A stretch of 34,763 nt of DNA, from positions 1 to 34,763 of the forward strand of contig BDTY01000022.1 of NCBI GenBank assembly GCA_002897955.1. Direction: 5' to 3'. Shown one piece after another: positions 7,395 through 14,913 of this stretch; position 1 is the first letter of the stretch, and the number at the start of each line of letters is the position of its first letter. The notes beneath the pieces were generated by a model. It was not told the DNA's origin, did no database searches, and worked only from the letters and a program-made list of their open reading frames with translations. Both the position numbers and the translations under genes were made by a program. The DNA is from an archaeon BMS3Bbin15. Lineage in GTDB: Archaea > Hydrothermarchaeota > Hydrothermarchaeia > Hydrothermarchaeales > BMS3B.

Positions 7395-7891
7395 TTTAAA
7401 GGTTAGGAAAAAGTTCTACTACCATCACAAGCGGGTAAAGGTGGACATGGCTAATGGCGAGGTCATGAGTGGAGAGCTGCACACAGAGGGTGACTCTCCA
7501 CTTACTATCTGGAAAGAAGGTTGTTACACTACCTGAAAATGAGTATATACTACCCAAAATAACCAAACACCTCTCTCCCGAAACATTGAAAACTTATTGT
7601 AATATTATAAACGTAAAGTAAAACATTATTAAAAAAGTTAAAAAGATATTGGAATACCTCCCGAAAAGCTAACCATACAAACTGTATTCATTTGGAGTTT
7701 ATGGCAAAATGACTTTGAGCACCAGAAGGGAAAAATTACCGAGGCAAAGCCAGAGGCGAAGGCATAAACCCGGAGATATAAGCAAGTCTCTAAGACCACA
7801 AGACTTTACTCTACTATCCTGCAGAAAGGCGAGCCTCTGCCGTGGTAGTGAAAGGAAAGAACACTACATATCATAAATCTCTTGGCAGCAG
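7395..7891. other. Non-coding region beside the IS110 element with hairpins
   Basis: No complete gene is present. A short plus-strand frame (about 7392-7540) with protein-like text such as VKVDMANGEVMSGEL has no start codon and may be the cut end of a gene. Two notable stems occur. One is AGTGGAGAG/CTCTCCACT (7468-7502, 9 bp perfect). The other is GCAGA/TCTGC with an inner GGC/GCC (7821-7840). In IS110-type elements the bridge RNA is made from the non-coding end next to the transposase start, so the 7371-7502 stems are candidates. The GC-richer patch 7700-7860 resembles the debris of another insertion element, but I could not assign it. Confidence 0.35.
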
Positions 7892-8086
7892 TTATTTACT
7901 TTTTTTCTTAATTATTATTGTTTCACCGCAAACTAATGTTTCACCTATGACCAGAGGTCTATAAATTTTTTCATCTCCTCTATTTGTTCCCGTGATAGAC
8001 TTATCAGTTATAAAAAACCTAAATGGACCAAGAGACTTTAGTAACCCATCTTCGCTTAACGGTGCATAAATTTGCTTGTTTGTCAA
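7892..8086 (-). CDS. Small hypothetical protein coupled to the SDH-type protease gene
   Basis: The start is probably the TTG at 8086: it lies 2 nt after the stop of the upstream gene and about 7 nt after AAGGAGGAA. The longer frame from 8122 would overlap that gene by 34 nt and ignore this ribosome site. The product is 64 aa, starts (M)TNKQIYAPLSEDGLLKSLGP and ends in a basic tail (KKKSK). The middle and end are beta-strand rich. No family is recognised. Tight coupling suggests it works with, or is a partner or substrate of, the protease-like protein. Confidence 0.6.
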   Translation of the reverse strand: MTNKQIYAPLSEDGLLKSLGPFRFFITDKSITGTNRGDEKIYRPLVIGETLVCGETIIIKKKSK

Positions 8087-8088
8087 TC

Positions 8089-9390
8089 TTATTCCTCCTT
8101 TTTTATCTTGTGAAATCTCCACCCGGATTCTGTTTTTACAACATTTACTGCAATGTTCATATCAGGTAATCTCGCAGCACTTATTTTTCCTTTTACTTTA
8201 AACTCACTTATACATCTTGTGCTCTCAATGGAAGCTGATATCAATTCATAATCTATGGGTTCTACTTGAATCACTTCTATCTTGTTTAATATATCATTAA
8301 TGGCCTGTTGTAATATCTGTGGTGGAAGGTTTATTGGCATTTGGACTTGAGGAACATTACCTATTAATTTGGCTGTTTTCTCATCTGATAAAACAATCCC
8401 GAGGGGGTCAAATGGTTTATTACATTCCATTTCTTCTTCTACATCATTCCACACTAACCACATTAAATTCTCTAATTCTTCATCAGGATTTTTTACAGGC
8501 AATCCTACTTTTTTGGCTTCTTTTCTTCCCACTGGATAACCATGATAATAGAATGATTTATTTAGAGCTTCTGCTATAGCTTTTACTTTATTTTGGTCTT
8601 TCATATGTAAACTAAGTAATTTTTCTCCCATAGATAGTGCCAAATACGAACTTCTTTTTGCAACTCCAATAGGTATAGAACCTATATCTTTACATACAAG
8701 CTCAAAAGCCCTCTCAAGTTGCTCTTGGTCTGAAATTCCAACATCGCCTTTTACAAAGTCTAAATAAAGTCTCAAATCTTCATATCCAAACTGTTGTATT
8801 TTCCCTTCCTTATCTTTGTATGCTAACTGAGGATCAACTGGCCCCAAATTGGAGAATGGATGCATTAAAATTTCATTAGCACCTAATGCTAATAGAGTTG
8901 CAGCACTATATGCAGCATAGGGTACTAATACACTTACTTTCTCAAATCGTTCTCGTAGCATACTAATAATTCGCCATGCAACCGTTGGGTCTCCCCCGTA
9001 ACTAACAATTAAAATATCCACTTCTTTCTGTTCCTTGGGAATCTCTAAAATCTGCTTTGCAAATTCGGGTATAACATCTGATGCCATTTGTGCAGAGGCA
9101 TTTGCACGGAGGTTTGTAAAATAAGAGATTAGTGGTCTTCCACGCTTTTCTTCGATTTTTTCATAGAGTTTTACACGTTCCTCGTGTGCCATATAGATAT
9201 TCCTCCTATTATTACCCACCATAATGATTATAATAACCTTACTTATCACTTTCAACAATAGGCTATCCTTTCCAGCTACAGATATGAGGATATCTGTTCC
9301 TTTCTCAATATCCATAGCCTGGCAGATTTTAGCAGGAAGTGTAATGTAGAGCTGCTGGTAGTTGCCTATTTTTCTCTTTTGAACCTTCAT
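8089..9390 (-). CDS. AbrB-like domain fused in frame to a serine protease (SDH_sah/ClpP-fold) domain
   Basis: This is one continuous 433-codon frame. Residues 1-50 (MKVQKRKIGNYQQLYITLPA and KICQAMDIEKGTDILI) are an AbrB/SpoVT-like swapped-hairpin DNA-binding domain. From residue 67 follows a serine-protease domain of the SDH_sah family, related to ClpP and SppA. It shows ILIVSYGGDPTVAW (oxyanion loop), PYAAYSAATLLALGANEI (nucleophile Ser) and FSNLGPVDPQ (catalytic Asp region). The last 80 residues are a variable tail. A second good start exists: the ATG at 9192, with GGAGGAATATCTAT before it, would make the 367-aa protease alone. The AbrB part may therefore be a separate short gene that lost its stop, or the locus may make two products. 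An archaeal-type promoter (AAAACTTATAC) sits upstream of 9390. Similar SDH proteins lacking a transmembrane anchor are cytosolic. Confidence 0.8.
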   Translation of the reverse strand: MKVQKRKIGNYQQLYITLPAKICQAMDIEKGTDILISVAGKDSLLLKVISKVIIIIMVGNNRRNIYMAHEERVKLYEKIEEKRGRPLISYFTNLRANASAQMASDVIPEFAKQILEIPKEQKEVDILIVSYGGDPTVAWRIISMLRERFEKVSVLVPYAAYSAATLLALGANEILMHPFSNLGPVDPQLAYKDKEGKIQQFGYEDLRLYLDFVKGDVGISDQEQLERAFELVCKDIGSIPIGVAKRSSYLALSMGEKLLSLHMKDQNKVKAIAEALNKSFYYHGYPVGRKEAKKVGLPVKNPDEELENLMWLVWNDVEEEMECNKPFDPLGIVLSDEKTAKLIGNVPQVQMPINLPPQILQQAINDILNKIEVIQVEPIDYELISASIESTRCISEFKVKGKISAARLPDMNIAVNVVKTESGWRFHKIKKEE

Positions 9391-9546
9391 ATAATTAGTA
9401 TAAGTTTTAACATTAGTTCTTACGTGGGTAGGAAATAGATAGTCTCAGAGAAGTTAATAACTAAGTAAGAAAGTTCTCGCTTAAGCTGATACACCAGGCA
9501 ATGAACAACCAAGGATATACCCTGGTAACTTCAGCAGAATAAAAAA

Positions 9547-10008
9547 TCAAACTGTTTTTTCTAAACGGTGCCTATACAGAAAGCTCTTTACTTCTTCTAT
9601 AAACCCTGAAAAATCCTCTATGCCGCTTTTTATACTCTCGAATGCCACACTGTCATCAACTTTTCCATACCTGTGCACCAGAAAGTTTCTGAATCCTTTC
9701 ATCCCCTTTACCATACTTCCCATTTCACGGCTCAAAATTTTATTTTTAATAAGGTTCTCTACTATATCCTCTTCGGTGGTGGGTATCCCAAAACCCAGGT
9801 CTGTATTTATTATAGCACATATATCGATGACACTTTCAACCGCAAACTCAATACGCTTATAAATTCCATCCTTCACTAACACCAGGGCAAGAAACCCCTC
9901 CACATCCTCCGGGAGATACTCCTCCACCAGATTAATACTCTCCTCAATTTCCGCCATCTTCGTCCTTATAATATCCTCCCTTATACTATCTCCCTTCATA
10001 AACTTCAC
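9547..10008 (-). CDS. hepT: HepT-like HEPN toxin
   Basis: The protein has 153 aa and is all helical. It contains the HEPN motif R-x4-H-x-Y as RNFLVHRYG at about residues 107-115, which is the RNase active site of HepT toxins. In characterised systems HepT cleaves RNA and is silenced when its partner MntA transfers AMP to the Tyr of that motif. The gene overlaps mntA by 4 nt (ATGA) and lies downstream of it, the normal order. It is somewhat longer than the usual 110-145 aa. All key residues are present, so the toxin is probably functional. No gene is visible in the 155 bases between its end and the protease start at 9390. Confidence 0.88.
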   Translation of the reverse strand: MKFMKGDSIREDIIRTKMAEIEESINLVEEYLPEDVEGFLALVLVKDGIYKRIEFAVESVIDICAIINTDLGFGIPTTEEDIVENLIKNKILSREMGSMVKGMKGFRNFLVHRYGKVDDSVAFESIKSGIEDFSGFIEEVKSFLYRHRLEKTV

Positions 10009-10391
10009 CTATATATATAATCATAAAAATGCGGCTTAAAATCCTCAAAATCCCTTATTGTCCTTAGAGCCACATCATACAGGAATCTACTATCTCTAAC
10101 ATAGAGTACATCTCCTTTAAGCACTTCCTTTCTTACATACAGAGGTAGCTGCTGAAATATCTGCACGTCCACATAGCTCGGAAGCCTGGACAGAAGCTTT
10201 AGTCTGAATTTTGACATAGCTTCAGGTGTGCCTCTGTAGTAAATACATATATCAAAATCGGAAGTTTTTAAGTACTCCCCTCGAGCACGGGAGCCATGAA
10301 ATATCACAAATTCCACCGCATCAAATTCTTTCATTGAACGGATAACTCTCAGAATATCTTCAAGCTCACCTGTGGCAGTGATTTGTCTCAT
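10005..10391 (-). CDS. mntA: MntA-like nucleotidyltransferase antitoxin
   Basis: The protein has 128 aa. The minimal nucleotidyltransferase signature G-S-x10-D-x-D is seen as FHGSRARGEYLKTSDFDICI at about residues 30-49. The Ser binds the triphosphate and the two Asp bind metal. A third acidic residue would be expected in SYVDVQIF (about 70-77). In known pairs it AMPylates the HEPN toxin encoded next to it. The ATG at 10391 has GGTGAG upstream, and the stop overlaps the hepT start by ATGA, so the two are translated together. Confidence 0.88.
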   Translation of the reverse strand: MRQITATGELEDILRVIRSMKEFDAVEFVIFHGSRARGEYLKTSDFDICIYYRGTPEAMSKFRLKLLSRLPSYVDVQIFQQLPLYVRKEVLKGDVLYVRDSRFLYDVALRTIRDFEDFKPHFYDYIYR

Positions 10392-10428
10392 TGTTTCTCA
10401 CCGTTCTTACTAAAAAATTCTATGAATT

Positions 10429-10566
10429 CTACAGCTTTTCCATTATTTCAAAGAATTCCTTATTTTCTTCCAGTACTTCATCTATCTCTTTTAGAGCAAC
10501 TTTCGCCGGCACCTTTATCTTCTCAAGTTTTCCTTTCCGCAGGATATATCTGGTGAACATCTTCAT
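10429..10566 (-). CDS. 45-aa protein between doc remnant and mntA
   Basis: Starting MKMFTRYILRKGKLEKIKVP and ending EFFEIMEKL, this 45-residue basic-then-acidic helical peptide begins 1 nt after the doc stop codon. Its stop at 10429 is 37 nt before mntA. The spacing suggests it belongs to the doc transcript. Its size would suit an antitoxin or an antitoxin fragment, though the usual Phd antitoxin precedes doc instead of following it. No family is recognised, and it may be a remnant. Confidence 0.45.
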   Translation of the reverse strand: MKMFTRYILRKGKLEKIKVPAKVALKEIDEVLEENKEFFEIMEKL

Positions 10567-10567
10567 T

Positions 10568-10920
10568 TTATTCAAGCCTCTGGTATATCCAATCTATCAT
10601 ATTGGGATAGGATATTTCATCGTTGGCAATTTTAAGAGATATATACACAAGCCCTCCTAACGTCGTATTTAATTTAAAACCGTTCTTTTTTAAGAAGAGT
10701 TTCATCGCACCGGTAGCAGTTCTTTTGTTGCCGTCAACATGGATATCCCCGGATTATCTCAAACCACAGTATAGCGGCAATTGTGGCGACCTGCCTCCTG
10801 TTTTGCGTTTATTCTGGCAATTACAAAACCTATTACTCCAGGATTTATAACAGAGCCGCCGAGCTTTTCATTGATGGTAATTATATCATCGGAGACCGGG
10901 ATTATGATGTCATTGTTCAT
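10568..10920 (-). pseudogene. Doc (Fic/DOC fold) toxin, broken by frameshifts
   Basis: Three minus-strand frames together give one death-on-curing protein. Starting at the ATG at 10920 the first frame reads MNNDIIIPVSDDIITINEKL onward to about residue 45 (VIARINAKQEA). The second continues with AAILWFEIIRGYP. The third reads HVDGNKRTATGAMKLFLKKN and ends in PNMIDWIYQRLE with TAA at 10570-10568. The Fic-type active-site motif (H-x-F-x-D-G-N-K-R in Doc) survives as YP-HVDGNKRT. Two single-base shifts separate the pieces, so no full protein can be made. In intact systems Doc phosphorylates EF-Tu and is neutralised by Phd; no Phd gene is seen upstream. Confidence 0.75.
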
Positions 10921-10984
10921 ATCAAATACCCTCTATTACTTTTACATAAGTAAGACCTTTTGCATAAATAATTAACCGGGGGTA

Positions 10985-11640
10985 ACTGACATTCTCTCAT
11001 GCTAAAGCGTGTGAAGTTCCTGTTTACATTAGGTGAACTACCCACGACTAAATTCGTGGGCTTCCTGAGTCATAGGTGTATCCAGTGCTAGACCTCGAAC
11101 AGGCATCAAATCGGTGTATTCCAACCCTATTTTTTTCAATCCTCTGTGTAATATATTTATTGCAGCATTAACATATCTATCAAGAATCAACCCACAGTAA
11201 GGACAGTGGTGTATTTTAATATTGAGGTTTTTCTTGACTATTTTACCACAACTGCTACACTCTTGAGACGTGTTTTTAGGATTTACAAAAGTTACTACTT
11301 TACCAGCCCACTCTGCCTTGTCATAGGCAGTCTATACAGTTCTACCTGTAACTTTCTACTGGCAAGAGCGTTATTATATAAATGCCTGCATGTATCCAGA
11401 GTTGCTTTTAATGTAACTCGCTGCTCTTTGTTTGGCTCCAGCCTGAACTTATAACTTTTCATCATTTATATCCACTCTTCATTATATAATTGTTGTTTTT
11501 ATAAGTATATAAACTTTATGCTTATTTTCACCACTAAATTAAAATTTACGATTCATTATACCCTTAGCTAGAGGTATTTCAATATTTTTAAAATAATAAC
11601 GCATTCATCCAACGATTAAAGTCGTTGGTCTTCTGCGATG
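10985..11640 (-). mobile_element. Decayed IS200/IS605-type element (TnpB only)
   Basis: The element is recognised by an internally deleted tnpB (11038-11466) and by palindromes of the kind used as end-recognition hairpins. These are CATGC-TAAA-GCGTG (10998-11011) near the right end, CCCACGA-CTAAAT-TCGTGGG (11041-11060) over the tnpB stop, and CCAACGA-TTAAAG-TCGTTGG (11609-11628) on the left side. Exact borders are estimates, since this family makes no target duplication. There is no TnpA gene, so it is not autonomous. Confidence 0.6.
11038..11466 (-). pseudogene. tnpB with large internal deletion
   Basis: Two pieces of a TnpB nuclease survive. The N-terminal piece from the ATG at 11466 reads MMKSYKFRLEPNKEQRVTLK and then TCRHLYNNAL, the wedge-domain start. 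The C-terminal piece is in another frame: AEWAGKVVTFVNPKNTSQEC, the zinc finger C-x2-C...C-x2-C (CSSCG and CPYCG), then LDRYVNAAINIL with the last RuvC Asp. It stops at 11038-11040 inside a palindrome. About 250 residues including the first two RuvC acidic residues are missing, so it cannot cut DNA. In intact elements the 3' end also yields the guide RNA. Confidence 0.8.
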
Positions 11641-11698
11641 TTCTTCATAAAAAAGGTTGAGCATACTAATAGTTTTCCATATTACAAGATTCTGAAGA

Positions 11699-11981
11699 CT
11701 ATAGCGTCAATCCTCTTTTGGATTTTTGAACTTTCCCTTGGCCTCAAGTCATGCTATCCTTTATCCCCCCTACCGGTACCAAAGGGGTTTTGATTTATGG
11801 ATGTCAGCCTAATGTACAAAAGCTTTATACCGTAGTGTGCATGTACATCACATATAAAAAGGTTTCTACACTATAGAAATTTGAGGAATCAGAAGTCGTT
11901 CAGTCTTGGAAATAAAAGGACTACATGAATGATTGTTCTCTGAAATAGCGGAAAAAATCCAAAAGAGGATTGACGCTATAG
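11699..11981. mobile_element. 283-bp MITE with 29-bp terminal inverted repeats and 8-bp target duplication
   Basis: Perfect 29-bp inverted repeats lie at 11699-11727 (beginning CTATAGCGTCAATCC) and 11953-11981. They are flanked directly by TCTGAAGA on both sides (11691-11698 and 11982-11989), an 8-bp target-site duplication. The interior has no open frame that resembles a protein. This is a non-autonomous element moved in trans by a transposase not present in this window. It landed 7 bp from the stop codon of the AsnB-Dph6 gene. The perfect repeats and intact duplication indicate recent insertion. Confidence 0.88.
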
Positions 11982-11996
11982 TCTGAAGATGCAATG

Positions 11997-14102
11997 TTAC
12001 TCTTTATCAACAAGCTTTGCTTTTTTCACCAGCATCCTGGCTGTATTTTCATTCTCCTCGATTATGTCATAATCTTCTATTTTAATGGCTTTTTTAAATA
12101 TTGGCCCATCCAGAACCAGACTCTCGAATTCTCCGCCCTCACCTGCAATATTTATCCTATATTTTTTATTGAGTTCCACAAGCCTGTCCACGTCCTTCTC
12201 TGTTATTTTCCCTGCCAGCCATGATTTGTCAAGGCCGTAAGAAGCAACACTGGAGAAGATGAATTTGTAACCTTTTTTAAGAATCTGTCTCATCTCCTTC
12301 TCCTGATTCATGTGCCACAGTGGTGAGAATATCTTAAGACCCAGTTTATCACATACCCGCTCAATTCTCTCTCTCTGATAGTTGGAATACAGCGCACCTG
12401 TCACAACCCCCTGGATATCATAGTCCTGCTTTGCCCTTTTAAGGGCTTTTTCCATATCAAAAAGCTCTTCCTCTTTATGCCCTTCGGTCTCCTGGAGCAC
12501 CAGTGGAATTCCCATGGCCTCTGCCTGAAGCTCTACCATGTGGATATTGGGTGTGTGAAACATATAGGATTCAGGGTTTTTGCTAATTAAAGATATCAGA
12601 CACTCTACTGAGTAATTCTGACGTCTCATAATATCCAGAGCAAAGGTGCTGTCCTTACCTGAACTGAAAAGCACCCCCAGCCTTATATTAGGCTCTTTAT
12701 AAAAATCCCTGAGATATTCTGACTTGGACTTTCCTGTCCTTTTTGCCAGCTTATTTATACCATAATCGAAGCGGCTGCCATACTGGGCTGCCTTCTTCCT
12801 TCTAAGAGCAATTTCCCCGGGCACGCCCATCCTCCCGGCAAGTTCCCTCAGGATAGCCTTATCCATATCTCCCTGAATTTTATATCTTGCAGGGATTTTC
12901 AGGGAAAAATCCACAATTTTTTTATCAAGAAAAGGGACCCTGAGTTCAAGGTTGTGATACATAGTTACCACATCATCCCTGTATGTATTCTTCTCATACA
13001 TTTTGATTATATCCGATAGACAGTCCTTATTGATATCCAGGGATTTTCTGTATCTATAGTATCCTCCAAATAACTCATCAGCCCCAAGGGCTGAAAATAT
13101 AACTTTCAGACCGTCTTCTTTTGCCAGTTCAGAGGCTGCATAGATGGGTAAAGCCACTCCCACCTTTACCACGTTGGAATCCTCGATTAAAGGCACAATC
13201 TTTTCAATATAATCCTCAAGCTCCTCCAGAGGCACAATTTTTATTTTGAGTTTGAGATTAAGGGCACTGGCAGCCTTTTTTGCATAGATGATATCCTCGG
13301 CATCCTCTTTTAATGCAGCAACATAGCAGGTGAAATCAGCACCCATTTTTTTTAATATCACTGCAAGAATGGTAGAATCCAGACCCCCGGAAAAAAGAAG
13401 ACCGAACTTTTTATCAGGAATCCTGATTTTTACAGCTTCACTTATAAGTTCTTCCAGCTTATTCAGTATGTATTCTTTATCCCTATTAATCTCTGGGGTT
13501 ATAGAGAAGAATTTCCTCTGAAAAAAGCTTGCTCTTTTCCTCTTAAGGTCATAAACAAGGATTTTTCTTGGATTGAGTTCCTTTACATCCCTGTGGAAGG
13601 GCAGGGCCTTTTTCTCTGAAGCAAAGGCAAAGCCTGGACTTAAAGAGTACCACAGAGGTTTTATACCTATGATATCCCTGGCAAGATAAACCCTGTCCTC
13701 AATCCAGTAGGCAAAGGCATAAGTTCCCCTGAGTCCCTCCAGGATTTCAGGCAGATTTTCAGGACCTTTAAGCTCTATAAATTTAAGAAGCATTTCAGAA
13801 TCGTTTTCTGCTTTAAAGGGATATTTCTTCATTAACTCCTTCCAGTTGTATATCTCACAGTTTGATACCAGCCTGCCCCTTCCCATCAGAGGCTGGGGTA
13901 CATGGCCTACCACGGCATGAAGGCAGTGACCAATAAGATTTTCAACTTTTGGGATTTTAAGCTCTCTAAGGGTGGGAGCGAGTTCTGTTTTTCCATCACT
14001 CACACCAAAGGAATCCTTTCCCCTCTCTTTGAGAAGATTCAGGGCAGTTTTTAGTTTTTTATAGGCTTCGGGGTCGCCAAAAATGCCGACAATTCCACAC
14101 AT
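11997..14102 (-). CDS. Asparagine synthase-like protein fused to diphthine-ammonia ligase (Dph6) domain
   Basis: The 701-aa protein has three parts. Residues 1 to about 200 are a class II glutamine amidotransferase with the N-terminal nucleophile Cys2 (MCGIVGIFGD). Residues about 210-460 are an asparagine-synthase ATP-pyrophosphatase domain with FGLLFSGGLDSTIL (PP-loop) and FSALGADELFGGYYRYRKS. Residues about 475-700 are an ATP_bind_4/Dph6 domain with a second PP-loop, GVLFSSGKDSTFALD, and the family signature GEGGEFESLVLDGP. Dph6 converts diphthine on elongation factor 2 to diphthamide using ammonia. The fusion suggests that ammonia freed from glutamine by the first domain could serve the last one, which is inference. 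An asparagine synthetase role for the middle domain remains possible. The gene stands alone; a MITE follows its stop codon closely. Confidence 0.88.
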   Translation of the reverse strand: MCGIVGIFGDPEAYKKLKTALNLLKERGKDSFGVSDGKTELAPTLRELKIPKVENLIGHCLHAVVGHVPQPLMGRGRLVSNCEIYNWKELMKKYPFKAENDSEMLLKFIELKGPENLPEILEGLRGTYAFAYWIEDRVYLARDIIGIKPLWYSLSPGFAFASEKKALPFHRDVKELNPRKILVYDLKRKRASFFQRKFFSITPEINRDKEYILNKLEELISEAVKIRIPDKKFGLLFSGGLDSTILAVILKKMGADFTCYVAALKEDAEDIIYAKKAASALNLKLKIKIVPLEELEDYIEKIVPLIEDSNVVKVGVALPIYAASELAKEDGLKVIFSALGADELFGGYYRYRKSLDINKDCLSDIIKMYEKNTYRDDVVTMYHNLELRVPFLDKKIVDFSLKIPARYKIQGDMDKAILRELAGRMGVPGEIALRRKKAAQYGSRFDYGINKLAKRTGKSKSEYLRDFYKEPNIRLGVLFSSGKDSTFALDIMRRQNYSVECLISLISKNPESYMFHTPNIHMVELQAEAMGIPLVLQETEGHKEEELFDMEKALKRAKQDYDIQGVVTGALYSNYQRERIERVCDKLGLKIFSPLWHMNQEKEMRQILKKGYKFIFSSVASYGLDKSWLAGKITEKDVDRLVELNKKYRINIAGEGGEFESLVLDGPIFKKAIKIEDYDIIEENENTARMLVKKAKLVDKE

Positions 14103-14293
14103 AACTTAATATAAAAAGTTTCACATCCCCTGTGATTTTGTTTTTCCAGAGTAGCCATATACCTGAAGGATTGGAGACGGAATCTGGGGAGTTTTGGTTA
14201 AATGTGACGGGCTTTTAATCGGCTCAAATCTTTTTTATCTTTTTTATCATATACTTAAGGACGTTAAATTATACAAATAAAATGTGATGAAAA

Positions 14294-14512
14294 ATGGAAT
14301 TTAAAGTGCTCCTGGAGAAGGATGAAGATGGCGTATATGTAGTGACTGTTCCATCTCTTCCTGGCTGTATTTCACAGGGTGAAACCGAAAAGGAAGCCTT
14401 AAATAACATTAAAGAAGCAATCAAACTCCATCTGTCTGCCCTTGCCTCGGAAGGAATTCCATTCAGACCATCAGATATTACAAAGGAGGCAAAGGTGGAA
14501 GTTAAAATATGA
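14294..14512 (+). CDS. hicB: HicB family antitoxin
   Basis: The 72-aa protein is a partial RNase-H-like fold: FKVLLEKDEDGVYVVTVPSL, then PGCISQGETEKEALNNIKEA and a helix IKLHLSALASEG, the typical HicB plan. The C-terminal DNA-binding tail of long HicB forms is absent; the last residues are only a short strand. It precedes and overlaps hicA by 4 nt (ATGA), an antitoxin-first order. TATA-like ATATACTTAAG lies about 40 bp upstream. HicB binds and blocks HicA and usually represses the operon. Confidence 0.9.
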   Translation: MEFKVLLEKDEDGVYVVTVPSLPGCISQGETEKEALNNIKEAIKLHLSALASEGIPFRPSDITKEAKVEVKI

Positions 14513-14739
14513 GCAAACTTCCAGTCGTTTCAGGTAAGAAAGTCTTAAGTGTACTTGTAAAATATGGCTTTTATGTTCATGACCAGAAGGGGAGTCATAT
14601 CCATCTTAGACATCCAGAAAAAAGACCGGTGACTATTCCTAATCATAAAACTATAGCAAAAGGGACATTGAGAGCTATTTTGAAAGAGGCAGGTATCAAT
14701 CTAGAAGAATTTTTAAATCTCTTAATCATTATAGAATGA
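14509..14739 (+). CDS. hicA: HicA family toxin
   Basis: At 76 aa, this has the double-stranded-RNA-binding-like fold of HicA: LPVVSGKKVLSVLVKYGFYV, then DQKGSHIHLRHPEKRPVTIP with the catalytic His of GSHIHLRH, and HKTIAKGTLRAILKEAGI. HicA toxins cleave mRNA and stop translation. The normal ending after the last helix is followed here by a hydrophobic tail (LLIIIE). All expected residues are present, so the pair is likely active. Only unremarkable AT-rich DNA follows (14740-14913). Confidence 0.9.
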   Translation: MSKLPVVSGKKVLSVLVKYGFYVHDQKGSHIHLRHPEKRPVTIPNHKTIAKGTLRAILKEAGINLEEFLNLLIIIE

Positions 14740-14913
14740 TTACAAATGAAAATTCCACTTATTTATTGGCTTAAAAAAGGAAATATGCTGCTTATGTGCC
14801 GGTGTAACCTGTTTGTCTGTCTGTAACTCAACTTTTTTATATGAAATAGCCTGATTTTTACCAGACATTTGTTAGGAACTATGGGTATACAAAATAAGGA
14901 TATATGGGGGTAG

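Noticed and set aside
14282-14288. GTGATGA as a C box of a second C/D sRNA before hicB
   Set aside because: No D box or partner C'/D' at proper spacing follows, and the site lies in the hicB leader.
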